Assembly: GCA_005281725.1 (NCBI GenBank)
Contig: SSBO01000001.1
Location: forward strand, 2,402,399 to 2,466,398
Direction: 5' to 3'
Length of the DNA: 64,000 nucleotides
DNA from: Wuchereria bancrofti
Taxonomy: Eukaryota > Nematoda > Chromadorea > Rhabditida > Onchocercidae
In this document: in pieces, positions 36,801 to 50,600 of the stretch
Numbering within the stretch: position 1 is the stretch's first letter
Layout of the letters: every line of letters starts with the position of its first letter
Position numbers and translations under genes: made by a program
Notes under the pieces: model-generated
What the model was told of the DNA's origin: nothing
The model's input: the letters and a program-made list of their open reading frames with translations, nothing else
Databases searched by the model: none

Positions 36801-39800
36801 AAAATTTTAAAATTTTAGAAAAGCAAATTTCATCTTCTCTTTTCAGCCAACAATTATTGTAATACATATTTTGGGAAACGAAATATATCTTTTTCTTCTG
36901 TTTCTTTTTATTATACATTATTTGAAATTTTGCTCTGTTAACTTGCGAAATGTTGGAAATTTAATTTAATTAGGAGTTATGCCAAAATAAACTCAGATAT
37001 GCATCCGTTGTAAGACGAAATTTCTTCATTTTTACAGATATTTATGCTACAATTTTGATAATTTTAATAAATTTCATTCTTATTTTTCTATTATTTTTGT
37101 TTCTCATTTAAAATTATTACATCGTTTTCTTTTATTTTCAAAAACGAATCAAAATTTTCGTACTAATTTTTATGGATTGAAAGATATTTGCATTATTATT
37201 ATTACTGTTATTTCATTATTTTATTCTAATAATTTCAAATAAGTATGAAATATAATGTAATTTAACAAATATTTTTAGGATAAAAAGAAAAAAGACAAGA
37301 ATGATTTTATTTGTTCGAATAAGTAAGAAAACTTTAATAATAATTGCTCTGCATGGCCTTATGTACAAGAAAGAGCATAATTAAAAAGAAAAATTCACTG
37401 TTATTTACTGGATTGTAATATTAATAACAATTAAGTTAACAAACATATTTTACATCAGTATTACTTGATATTTCTATAATCTTATAGAGATTACGGTGTA
37501 ACTTCAATTTACGATATATACCATCGTTATGTTTTCCTGCACAGTACGTTATTTAATATATAACGAAAAGTTGATCTTCCAGAAACTATTCAGTAAATCA
37601 ATTCCATTTATATTTTTTATGAAAAAGTTTACAAGTATTTTGTACTATCGCCACTTTTAATCCTGAATATTCTTCTGTAACCTACCGTATCTGCCTCATT
37701 ATATTTTTACCTAAAATTAGTGATTAGCCACCTATTAATGTTTGGTAATAATGATAAATCATACCTGTATTTAGGAAAAACATTCAATACCGTGCCATGT
37801 GAAACTAATTGGATATGACGATTTTATTGTCATCCAATTGCAATAACAATTTTCCAGGATTCAATATGTTTAAATCATATTGAAAAATATTTTACCGTCC
37901 TTAATAATTCACTGCGTATTAGAGTAATGAAATATGTTTACATTTTTGTAACACTTCGTAAATTAAAAGCTAAGGAAATTTCTAAAATAAACAAGTATGG
38001 AATAAATGACACATTTAATCCGAGAATATGTCTTTTCGATTTCTTGTTGAAATTTAATTCTATGTTCACACTTTGACTTCCTTTCATTTGCTGAAATTTA
38101 CATTTTTCTTTTTCCAGTTAATTAACTATTTTCGTCCTGAAGAGATAGTTAAGAAAAAGAACTGGAAGATTTATCTGTCTTTAATATATGATGTATGCTA
38201 ATCAGAATACTTTCTCCTTCCCGAATCCTTTATAGATCTCATTAGCATATTATATAGTATTTGACGATTCTATTACTTATACATTTTGAATTATTCCAAT
38301 CATTTATACTGCAATTTCAGTTCTTTCATATTATATACGTTTGTTATGCTTACAAATATGTCTTGCATAATTTTTATTTTCAATCAGTAATCAGTAAATG
38401 AAATTTGAGAATAATACTTAATTCTTCGGTTATCAAAAAAGAAAAGAAAAACATATATTAAAGAGGAGTTATGCCAATCTGTTTATACATGGTTTAATAA
38501 ATATAAATTTGTTGAACTTCCATTTGGTTCCCTTTTCTTCTTTTAAAAATAATTAACTCAGTTACCGCAAAATGAAACAAATAATCAAAAAAGCCAATTT
38601 AATGAATTAGCTGAAAAAGTCCGCCAGAATTTAATTATTGCAACCCAAATATAATAAAATGTGCTATAAAAAACTGGCATCGCCCAATCCGCGCTATTAA
38701 ATAACTTAAGCAAAAAAAAAAATGCTTAAATTTAAAGTAAAAGATAGTGAAAATCGAAATTTTATTAACTGAAAATGAAATAAATCAATTAAAATTAATG
38801 ACATTAGTGCTAAAACTTCAACTAATTTATACTAAATAGGATATTTATTATGTTATTTCTCCTAAAATAAAAATGTAAATAAAGTATCCAAACAAACTGA
38901 AATTTAGAAAATTCAAGAAGTGAAAAAAAAACAAAGAAATCAACCTTGAAAAAAAGGACGAACAAAAACGATTTCATTCCTTATTCCGAACTTATAAAAA
39001 TTTTAACATAACCACTTCTCCCTTTTTTCTTTTCTCCTCTCTTTCCCTCTCTCTCCCTCCCGCTCCTTTTCGATAATAATATTATGATATTAAAAAAGGA
39101 AAAAGTTCACATCTTTTTTCATCATTTCATATCGTTATTCCGTTTCAGGAATTAACCTGAAAATAAAAAGTGTAAAATGATAAATACATAATTTAAATAA
39201 AATTACTAATTTGAATATTACTTTTAAAACTACCTTCTCATTACTAATTTGAGAAAAAATTTGAAAAGAAAATCAAAATATAATTTTCTTCTTCTCTTTC
39301 ATTCGAATTAAGATAAAGAAGAGAATGAATAATTGTGTCGATGTGAAATGAAAAGTAAAAAGAAAAAAATCGATCAGATAAAAAAAGTGAAAGGAATGGA
39401 AGAAGCAGTATGGAAGGACTGGAAACTTTCTTGATTAATTCAAAGGAAAAAGAGCAAAGCGGGCGGGGGAAATAGGAGAAAAAAAAATTCGGTGGTTAAA
39501 GGACACGGATCGCTAAAGAACAGGGAATGGAAATGAGATGATAGATTGGAGCTTTGTTAATTATACAGTACTGGTAATGTTTCTAAATAAACACATATTC
39601 GAACAGGGAAGGCTTTGTCAATTCTTTTAAATGATGCTTGAAAGGATAGATAACGATTTAATCGATACGATAGATAGTGATTTCATCGTTGTAATAAATA
39701 ATAAATAGAAATAATGGATAAAGATTTAGTCGTTGTACTGGATGATAATGATGAGTTATGGATAGAATGAATGAATGATTTAATCATTGTATTAAATGGT

Positions 39801-40552
39801 GGATAGTGATTTCATCGTTGTAATGAATAATGGACGGAGAGTGGATAACGATTTCGTTATTGCAATGACCGTTATAACGAACGACACATCATTTTCCAGA
39901 TATTCTCATACATGATATTAACCTACCGCTTTCATCAATATTTAAAAGGTAAAAGATGATTGTAATTAAGACAGGAAGAGGAAAATTCAGTATAAATTAT
40001 CAATAATAAATGCTGAAATTGAAATAAATCATTATATAGATGGATATCATAAAAATAACTTATGTTCTATGGAACATATTCAGTATTATTGATGTGATAT
40101 CACTGATATCATTTGAGTAGTTAGGTATTTCACTGTTATCAGTTTCTCTTTTTCTGTCTGACATTTTCTGTTAAGTTGTTAAATTAATATAAAAAGAAAA
40201 AAACATTGACTTTCTTTAAAATTTTTTACTTTCATCTTTCTACTTTCCCCAATTACTATGTTTTAAAAATTATTTGGAATTCAAGATAAAACCAAAAACC
40301 ATAAAAAGTATTATATCTATATAAAAACATGAAGAACACTATATTTTCTGACGAATTCATTGTATTAATTTGATCAGTTTCCCTGTCAATGTTGATATCA
40401 TTTATTGTAATAAAGAACTTTTTAAAGAAAATGATAAATTTAACATGAAAGCAAAAAAGAAAGATAACTATAAAGTAAGAAAGAAAAAAGATAACTATCT
40501 TTTCTACTTTCATTTTAAATTCATTTTTTGTTCTAAAATACAAATGGTAAAA
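33898..40552. other. AT-rich intergenic region, no gene seen
   Basis: This is 6.7 kb upstream of the unrecognised gene and downstream of the DCAKD gene. Open frames are short, Lys/Asn/Phe/Ile-rich, and show no recognisable domain. A short imperfect hairpin occurs at about 37806-37839 (AATTGGATATGAC pairing with GTCATCCAATT), and a degenerate minisatellite lies at 39640-39875. Confidence 0.6.
39640..39875. repeat. Degenerate minisatellite, ~40-45 bp period
   Basis: Five or six imperfect units follow the pattern GGATAGTGATTTCATCGTTG then TAATGAATAAT. Cores are seen near 39650, 39672, 39719, 39763, 39808 and 39840. Units vary in length and sequence. Confidence 0.7.
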
Positions 40553-42484
40553 TTAATTATTAAATAATGGTAGTAACACAAAATGATACAGCAAATAACT
40601 TAAAGTGAAGAAAATAAGTAATGTAAATAGTAAAATAGCTCGGATAATTAAGTGTAATTTGGATGCATTAAATTCTCGAATCAAATTAAGCACTTGAGCT
40701 CGAGTCTCCTCAATAGCACCACTATTATTCACTATGTGAGTTGCACGATAACGTTTATCATACATCGGATATTGTGCATCGATCCGTTTTCGAGCGGCTT
40801 TCTCATCAATATTATCTCGTTGTTGTAAGCGTTTCAATTGAATATTTTCAAGACTGAAAAAAAAGATAATTGCAAATGAAAACATATGCAATGCTGATGT
40901 AATATTCTATCATTTCTATTATTAACTTACTTATTTACATGCTTAGTATTACTAAAAGAAAGGAAAAGAAAACATTGCAGAAGAAAGAATCAAAAAGAAT
41001 TCATTTGATATAATACAATCACGGTATGTAAGTAAGAAAAACGATTTGTAAAATGACGCACACAGTCTTAAATTATTAAATGTAATCCAAATATAAATGT
41101 ATTAAAATATTGAATGTGTAATGAGCAAAATTTTTAAACCTACCAGTCTACCAATACTATTGATTGCACAATTCTCGCATAACCAGCTTCAAAAAGTAGT
41201 GGAAGGTCTAAAACAACAAATTTTTCACCACGAAAGAAATACTGCAAAATTCGAAGTGCTATAGTTTTACGTATTTCAGGATGTGTAATTGAATTCACCA
41301 GATGACGAACCTGAAAAATTTTGACTTTTGACACTGAAAAATAAAAAATTGGAGATAAAAATACCTAAAATACATAAATATTGTTAATGGTTTGCAAGAT
41401 GAAAAAAAGAGAAGAAAAAAGATAACAGAAAATTTTACATTTTCATCAGAGAAAACCAAATCACCGAATTTCTTCCTTAATAATTCACCACTTACACTAT
41501 CAAAGAATTCATCACCAAAATGTTGGCGCAATTTTTCATATGCATTTTCGCCTGGTGCAACAACTACAAAACGAATTTTAGATAAGACCATTGTTTCTTC
41601 GAAGCATACAATATAATATTAAATATATTTTAAAAATTCTCGATTTCATTTACTACTTAATCTTTTTCATCAAATTTCGTCAGTTCATACAAATTTTTCG
41701 TTTCGATATTTTATAACTTTTTCTCTCTTCAATGTTAAAATTTTATTGTCCATACACTGATCACAGTTCATCATGCAATTCAGTAATAAATATAAAACTC
41801 CACTTTTACTATGGTATGAAGAAAAAAACGAAAATCCAACGAAACGAAATGATACTTACTCGTCTTTACTAATAAAAAAACAATAAAATATTACGTCGTT
41901 CTTCTTGGTTTTTTGTAGAGAAGTAGGTAAGTTTAAAATTATTATCATACCACAAATATCAAATCATATTATGTGTTATAGAAGACAATGAAATTTTTAT
42001 CAATTAAAACGATAACTTAAAAAATTAAAAAGATTTATTCCCTATTTATAAGTAGATGACCAAAGTCATATAAATTAAAATACATATACTACAAATTTTA
42101 ATTTTTACAATCCCTAATGTTGCTAATTTACATAAATAATTTGTTATAGAAATATTTGATTTATATCTTCCAAAAAACTATTTTTTGTGAAGCAATGTAT
42201 TATATATACCGCTTTGTCACCTGAATTAAAAGAATATAAGCATAATTAAAAGAATATAAGCATAAAATTTCGAATCTCATTAAATCATCCCTCGGAATCG
42301 CAGCAAACTTACATCAATGAACAACAATTAATTACCTCCCTCAGTTATTAATTATGGAAAAAAAAATCATACCTTCACGAGCAATCAAATCTGCATCAAT
42401 AACTGGAATATGATTTTCGACAAAAATTTGTGAAACAGTACTTTTCCCAGTTGCTATACCACCGGTTAAACCAATCAAATACAT
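40553..42484 (-). CDS. Dephospho-CoA kinase, DCAKD type, with C-terminal membrane segment
   Basis: Four minus-strand exons join in phase: 42484-42373, 41563-41439, 41310-41144 and 40853-40553, giving 234 residues (human DCAKD about 231). The protein opens with the P-loop [17 protein letters not shown] and continues with [12 protein letters not shown], then [30 protein letters not shown], the lid region [20 protein letters not shown] and [14 protein letters not shown]. This is the CoaE fold, which phosphorylates the ribose 3'-OH of dephospho-CoA with ATP, the last step of CoA synthesis. A hydrophobic stretch of about 25 residues ([20 protein letters not shown]) near the C terminus suggests membrane attachment, as in animal DCAKD proteins. 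The first intron is 809 bp. It holds a 20-bp unit in two tandem copies at about 42224-42263. Confidence 0.93.
42224..42263. repeat. Two-copy 20-bp tandem repeat
   Basis: ATTAAAAGAATATAAGCATA occurs twice without spacer in the first intron of the DCAKD gene. Confidence 0.85.
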
Positions 42485-44633
42485 TTTACACTCTCCTTCA
42501 ATCAATCCTTCGCACATTCAGAGTGAAAAGAAACCTTATACGACTCATCAAGAGAAAATGCCACCATTTCATCGTCTATTTCGAAACTATATAAAATGAT
42601 AGAAAAGCATACCATGCTTTCCTCTTTAAACAAATTACAGCAATTTATCGATTTCTTTCTTTATCAATGCGAAACATCAGTGAAATAAAACACAAAGCAA
42701 AAAGAACAATGTGATCTACACCATGCAAGCCACCCACTTGTTTTGCTCATTTTTTTGAGCATTTCAACCCTTCACTAATTATTTGAAATAGTTGAAGTGT
42801 TCATATTGTGCTAGCATAGCTTCATGAAAAGTTATAAAAGTAAATGCAACTTTTTCTCTTAACCATTTCATCGAAGAAATTCATGACCATAAAAACAATA
42901 TGTTGAAAACATTGACATACAGTTACGCATACTTGCTAAACTCATTTTATTCTTTATTAATATACTTCACACAAATTCATAAAGATTAGTCAGTGAATTA
43001 CTTTCCATCATTTCAACTGTTTTTTTTACTTTGAAATTACTTGTTGTAAAATTGTAATTATCTGCGCTAGTGGGTGACATTTAACTGTTGAAGCAAAAAC
43101 AAAACATAGACAAATCAGTTTGTAGCCTTTTACTCATTAAACTTGTCACAAATCGTAATCAACAGCAAAATAGAACAGAAAAAAAAGAAAAGAACTCGTA
43201 CAAAAACATTTTTTCTTTGATTTTGAGACCTGGATATTCACCGCAAAAATGTTCCATGTTAGATTTGTTAAAATTTTCAAAAAAAAAAAAAAAATTGAGC
43301 TAAAGTTGAAAAAACAGAAAACACAAGCTTAAAGTGGAGTTTCTGGAAATGTTCAAAATTCAAGATGCAAAAATGAAGAGTGATGAAACAAAACCAAAAC
43401 TTCCTTTGAAAAAAAGCGAAATAAAACTAAGATCAAGAAATTAATTCTGCAAATGCCTCATTACTGTTAGATGGATGAAAGTAGTAGAAATTCAAAAGTA
43501 AAACAATCGAATCCATCTACAAAAAATGATAACTTTCTTTACAGTCGACATATTTACCTGAACTTTTCAACATCCATACTGGGGAAAGAAATAAAGAGGG
43601 AAGACAAATAGATTCCATCAGTCAATGACAAGGCGTAAATAAGAAAACACTACAGTGCGGGCTGCTAAATACTTTTAGCTGTGACCCAAAATATGACAAC
43701 TGACAAAAGATTGCAAGAAGGGGAAAATTTTCCGTATTTATAGTCAAAATCAAAGTAAAAAATTGTCCTATGGTGAAGTCAAAGTAAAAAAATTGTCAGC
43801 TGAATCTGATTAAGATATACGCACTTGTCATTTTAAACGATTAATCCTCAAAAACCCACAGCACTGTATAACGCTATCCAAAAAAAAAGAAAGGAATAAA
43901 AAGAGAAGTTCGATGAAGAGGTCGAAACTTCGAAGCTAGTTAACTAATTTACTTATTTTAAAATAAAGTTCAGAAGAAGGATCAGCCGTAGAAGGGTAGA
44001 TTCTTAAACAGCCGGAGAGGGATAAGAATAAGTGTTGCAATCATCGCCATTCTTATTTATAAAAAATCGAAAAAAAGAGCGGTAATGACGGAATCATTAA
44101 TGTAAATAAGAGGTAAAGAACGAAGCGTTTATAAATGCCCGTTCACGAAATTTTTTTGAAATTGAAGAATACTGGAAAGCATTGGAAGTAAAAATCGATA
44201 AACTTTCTTCTTTTCTAACTTCCTTGCTTGTGTGTGTAATCGAGATACCCAAGCAATCAATTAAAATCACATACCGAACATCTAACAACAAAATGAATTA
44301 AAAAAGGATTACATCCAAACGGCAATTCTCAATGAATCAAATTGAACTCAATCACAGGAATAACTTTTAAATTACATATGAAACCATTTTCAGCCATTCA
44401 ATACTTGAATTTATATACAGTCTAGAACATGAAGGAAAGAAGGACCTGATAAAGTTCGGTGATCTTTGTCTTTTTATTTATTTTTTTTTTCATATTTCAG
44501 TAATGCACATCTTAGATTAACAATTGATATTCCTAACAGTTTTGAAAAAGAAATGCAGTCTTCAATTTAAAAATTCAATTTTAAGAAGTCTAATTAATAA
44601 AAAATCTTGCCAAAATAAGTTTCGGAACACCTA
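42485..44633. other. Intergenic, zfp-1 3' end to DCAKD start
   Basis: This is 2.1 kb of AT-rich DNA between two same-strand genes. No open frame shows a domain. It must hold the 3' UTR of zfp-1 and the promoter of the DCAKD gene. A run of 14 A occurs at about 43280-43293. Confidence 0.6.
44473..44482 (-). terminator. Poly(A) signal of zfp-1
   Basis: On the minus strand AATAAATAAA (overlapping AATAAA hexamers) lies about 155 nt after the zfp-1 stop codon at 44634-44636. Confidence 0.5.
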
Positions 44634-47600
44634 CTATTTCCCCGAATGAGGATTTGATGAAAGTTGCGAATTTGACGATGTGGAATGCGGCGAAGTCGAA
44701 CTGCTCGATATCACCTGGCTTCCATACCTGGCGCTTAAAGCTGCCACTGCTGCTTGCTGATGGAGTAATTGTTGCTGAGCCAACAATGCATACTGCGCCA
44801 ATAACTCCTGTAATATTTGAAATCATAGCAGAATATTCATAATTACAAAAGGCGAGAATATAACAGGAACTCTTTTTTTTCTTTTTAGTTGCCATCAACA
44901 AAATATTCACAAAAGAATGTACCGTTGAAGCGAGTTGTCCTATAGAGGATGTCCCAGAAACGGCTGTACTCGAATGAGTTGGTGTCCGAGGAGCAACAAA
45001 ATTTCCACCTAGTGCGTTCGCAGCAGCCGCAGCTGCAATTGCTGCTGCAGCCATTTGTTGCCGTTCGGAAGTCAGTGTTAGGTGGGCATTATTCTGTGAT
45101 CCACCAAACAGATCCAGTGCATTTGTTACAGCAGCTGTTGATGACATGCTTGTTGCAAGTTGTGCATTAGTGAAATTCGCCAACAAAGGTGTACTTATCC
45201 CCGTGTTCGCTGACGCTGCCGATGGAATTCTAAAAATCTATTTTCCTTTATACTTCATATAATAATAACTACTGCTATTGCTTCCTACACATTAGGAGTT
45301 CAGTAATACTACTTCACTTACACAAATTTTTTACCCATCTTTCCTCTCTGTCTAAACCCGATCACTCAACTAACTCTGAAAAAGTCTGTTATCATTCTAT
45401 TCAAATATTGAATCATCAAATATTGACTATTTGAATTAAACATCATAATCTTCCACTTCGCTATTTAGAATTCTCAACTGAACGACAATGAGAAGAAATA
45501 CATTCAAGAGCGGACACATAACAACCGATGCATTCATATATTTATTTCGATAAAATTGCAGGAAAAACTTGCCGACTGGAAGGAAGTGAAGCTTGTTGCA
45601 CTGATGCAGTACCAGCAGTACTAGCTACAGGTGTTTGTCGGTTTTCTGTACCACCAGTGGTACCAGCCAATTGTCCAGCAGCAGCGACCGCAGCAGCAGC
45701 AGCAGCTACAGCAGCTTGTGGTGTATGACTACTTCGGTTTGTAATCACTGATCCGTTATTTGCAAGGGAACGTAGCTGATTCAGCGAATCATCGATAATG
45801 GGTGGAAGGGTGGAACAAAATGGATTCAGAAAAGAGATGACTGCAGAACTAGCAGCTGCTTGAAGGGACTGTTGTTGTTGTTGTTGTCCACACACCGTTG
45901 TTGGTGGTAGAGGTACAATTGATGGGAGACTTGAAATGGATGCAGAGGAGGTAGATTGTGTTGTACACTGTGTTGATGAGATGCCGCTGTTCGGCTGCAT
46001 ACTGCTGGTTGAAGCTAATGAAATACTGCCACCACTACCTGCTGCACTGATCCGTGGCGAATGGTGCGGACTGAAAGATACTTTTGGTGGTAATGTTCTT
46101 TTAAGACCACTTTAATATCCTATGATTAAGCTTAAAAAGTTAGCAGGTAATACAGACGAGTAGAGTGACGTAATGTTTCACACTGTATCTGTAGAAAGCA
46201 CTGTTTTTACAAACAGCGTTACAACTCGACACGGATGAGATTGACTATGACACTATTAGTGATATGCTTCGACTACATCTACTCAATGCAAGTAAAAATT
46301 GCGGAAAGTCGAACTACAGTAAACACACCTGGTACCAAGGCCCAATGAAGAGCCGCTTGCCAGAGATAGTGATAACCTGGTATTTAATGCAAGCAGATGA
46401 TCTCGCCGCCTAGCAAGCTGTGATAATGTTTCTTCCAAACGAATATTTTCCATTTTCAACTCATGCAAACATGATAAAAGTTGCGCAACTGAAAAAAAAA
46501 AAAATTCTTAACAACCAGGATAAAATCGATTAAGGTAATCCTTCCACTAAAAGACAAGCAAACTGCATTTAAAGATAGGTCAAATTGGTAGTTTCTGTTA
46601 ATTTCTTACATATTACTAAAACTCCTTATTTAAATCTTGAGTATTCTATAAAAACCAACAAGCAAACATATTTTTACAATAACCAAAAAACATATCCCTC
46701 TTGCGAGGCATTCCATTCATTATGGAAGTTTTTTAAAAGAGTAGAAATTTTTGGAAATAATTAATGACAAAACTCCCGTTCCTTTTCATCTTCAAAAACA
46801 TGACACGGAAGTGTGAAAGATCACTGCAAAAAGAAAAGAAAGAAAACAGAAAACAAACTATCAAATGGTGCATGACTCATCAAGAAGTGTGATCCCTGCT
46901 CCCATTGCCGTTCCAACAATTCTTCCATCGATTGTGGAAAAGCTACCGATTGTTGAGACACGGGACAAAGAGATGTAGCTGCAGCTGCACCAGATGTTGA
47001 TGGCAGTGATGATGCAACGTGGGTACGATCCACCGTTATAACCGCCGCACTAAAAAAATAACATATGAAATAGAAACTGATGCAATTATAAAAAAAAGTT
47101 TTCGAAAATGTTTTTGAAGTCAATAGGAAATTGATCTGGCATAAATTGTCAATTAATCATTTCATCTCAAGAGCATCCGTTGAACTTCGAGTAATGTACT
47201 GCAAGTTTTCCAGTGTAATCCTGCATTTCATTAATATCAAAAGGAAGAAATGCTTACCCAGCATCCGGACTTACTACAGCCTTTGGTTGTGCCCTTAAAA
47301 GTGGTACACCAACAAACGTTGATGTTGTTGCTGTTGACGTTGACGGTTGTTGCTGCTGCGTTGACGTCAAAGAACACGTCACTACAGTACAGTGAGCTGA
47401 AAGAAAAACCTAACAATGGAAATTTTAGTAATTCATTCTAGAAACGAGAAAGTAATAATACACCTTTTCCTTTCACTCTTTTGATCGCAGATAACTAACG
47501 AAAAATTACCCGTTGAAGTGCTTGCCGAAACTGCACAAGTTGTTATTTCATGTTCTCCAGAAGTTGAAGGAGCCGCCGTTGAATGAGATGTTGCAGCAGT

Positions 47601-50600
47601 TGTCATACTACTATCGCGCTCATTTAATCGCTCCCGTTGAAAATCGGAAACTGTTTCCTGGACAGAAAAAATCCAAGAGTATTTTTGGAACCAAAATTGA
47701 TGAAAAAAATCGATACAAGAGAAAAAACAAAAGGAATTATCCTCTTGTTTTTTATTTCAATGACTACGAAATATACATGCATCACGATACAAATAATGAA
47801 AACATCCGCTAGAATGAATGATAAAATGCAGATGGTGCACGCAAAAAATGAAAGATGAAAACTAAAACATTTTGAAATATTCATAAATTACCGAGATCAA
47901 AGGCCCAACCGATTCGAGTAATGCTTTCATGGATTTACATGCTTTGTTATTACGAGGGCGTTTCGGCCTCTCCGCGGTATCAGCTGCTTTTCTTTTCACT
48001 AAAAAAAAGGACAAATTCCAACACACTCCCAAAATATAGTAACATCTCGACATAACGTATATTTAAAAATTTTCTGGATTGACTGCATTTTAACATCCAG
48101 CCATGTACAATTATTACCACACCCAGACAGTGATACAATGTAACAAATAAACAAGTCATTTTTTACATGAGTGAAGAAAAATGACGAATAAAAATGAATC
48201 CATTAGTTAATACCAGCTTCCAAACTTCAATTTCTTAGTCTCACTCAACATTATCTTAGTAAAATTAGTACTTTCATGTCATTCCGTTTACCAAAGTAAT
48301 GAAGTTATCAACATGATTTTCTTTTTTAAGCAAATCATACCAGTTTTATTTCCAACACTAGCAACTGAACCATTGTCTGTAGGAACATAATTCGTACGAC
48401 TCTGCAGCTTGATTTCTAGTTGAGATATTAAGCTGCCATTCAAATCTTTTTCTTCTGCTATATCAGTTGATAATTCACTCTGAATAAATTATGGTTTAAA
48501 AGTAGAGGAGTTATGAGACAGTTTCAGCAATTCTAAAATTAGATTTTTAAAAGATAAATTTTTCTTTAGAAAAAGTGCTAACTTTTTGTGCAGATGCATC
48601 GAGAAGTGTAACATTTGAAGGTAAAGAGACAGTTGCATTTGAAGAACTTGGTAATTCGTAGACCGACTGATCTTTCTTCAACGAAACTGATGCAGTAACA
48701 GGTGGAGGTGTACTGTGAGCTGTTGATGATCTACAACAGTCAATTTTAATTTAATCTGAGCATATGAAACCATTCACATATAACAAGTGAATCATATCAT
48801 TAAGAAAAAATTTTATAAAAAAAGGCAGGTCAAACTTAAAAAATCACATCATGCTTCCACTACAATCTGATATTGTGAGGAAGATGTCAATACTGGAAAC
48901 TGTTACCTGCCACTTGACATTGGTGGACTGCAAGCATCATCACGCATTGAATGGACTGCTAATGATTGAGACATTACAGCATTTAACATAGCTCTGTCAA
49001 CTGTTGGTGGTGGCAATGAAGTACTGAAAGATATATTTAGCGAATATCACGTAAAAAGGATATGCGGTCGAACGACGACCGAACAATTTGTCCAAAACAA
49101 ACTTGTCTTAAGGCACAGTCCATTACTCTTACTTCCTCCTCTATTTCGTTCTGCAAAAAGGACAATGAGCCAACCGGTATAATGGGTCTACAAGCATTGC
49201 AGGTCCCTCAGCTCGTAAATTCGACGGAAATGATGTTGCAGCACCGCTTGATGATGTAGTTGTTGCTAATTTGACACTGCCGTAACTACTACCGATTGAT
49301 GTAATCTGCAACAGTTCCTGCAAAACGAAATAAATGTAAAGATGAAAATACATCAGTTTAAAGCCACTATAATTTACTCTGTGTGGAAATTTTCATTTCT
49401 CTAGCGCTCTGACTGCCTTCACTTTTGCCAAAACTCAAAAAATTTCAGTGCCTTGAAGCAAAGTGTTACAATGCGGAATAAGGAAGACCAGGTATCACAG
49501 TTTAACTTCTACAAATGATAATCATTACTAGTAACAACAAGATTATACAGATCAAAAATTCAATGTTTTATCTTTCTGCCTCGCCCTTACACCATTTCAA
49601 TTATATATTAGTTCGAACTAGTTAAATTTCTTAAACAGATCAGGAGGTTGCGGCGAATTAGATTTTAAGCTGGGTCAAAATTCGCATTAAAACACATAAC
49701 AAGCTGTCTGATAGTGAAAATTACTTACGGATGAGTTAAAATGAGGTGAGCTGGTAGAAGATGTTTGACCGCTATTATCACCACTGCAAATATTCCCAGT
49801 ACCTAATTTTGGAGTTACTGCACGCTGGACACCACCACCACCACCACCACCTCCACTTCCCGATGAACACGATGATTCTGCCCGATGTCGATATGGTGGA
49901 ATAATTTTTATTAATGGATCGCTGATCTGCAACATAATAAATCATATAAAGTTAACCTAACGTTTAGTATTTCTTTACAAGTCTTCATTTTATCCATTAT
50001 TATAACATTTCATTAATTATCCACTCATTCTCCAAAGAAAGCAGAAAGTATTCCATTTGTAAATTGCTTTTATGGAAAATCTGGAAATACGTTCACCATA
50101 CAGCTGATAATCAATCATTTATATGCAACTTAAACATTAGCATAAATAGTTATTCATCTGCTATCAACTAAATTTATGAAACACAATTCCTTAAAGAGAC
50201 ATGTTCATCTGAAATATTTAAAGCAGTAAAATTAATGCAAGAAAAAGCATTAGAAGTCGACATGTCATTTGTAAAATAATTTCACCGTATCGAGGGTACT
50301 ATCGCTTGAAAAAACACTTTTTCCTACAAAAAGAAATCATACATCTAGATAAAAAAAACGTTTAATCATATACATCTCTCAGCTCAAAAGTTATTATTCT
50401 TATTATCTTTCTGTGACGCGAAAATAAGAAAACAAAGAGTGATAGGGACAATATCAAAAGTATCAACCACGACAAATATACACGGAAGATAAAGAAAATA
50501 GATGTGAAAATTGGAAAAACAAAGAAGAAATAATAAGTGAAAAAAGATCTACAACCTAACTATTTTTACTAAACAGATTAAGCTAACTGCTTGCGCTGGT

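Noticed and set aside
37806..37839. Hairpin as a structured ncRNA
   Set aside because: The stem is about 11 bp with a bulge. That is too small and AT-rich to call an RNA gene without expression data.
39640..39875. CRISPR-like array
   Set aside because: Units are degenerate and variable, there are no unique spacers between exact repeats, and the DNA is eukaryotic.
45528..45728. Plus-strand open frame rich in Ala and Cys
   Set aside because: It is the shadow of the zfp-1 poly-Ala/Gln coding exon on the minus strand.
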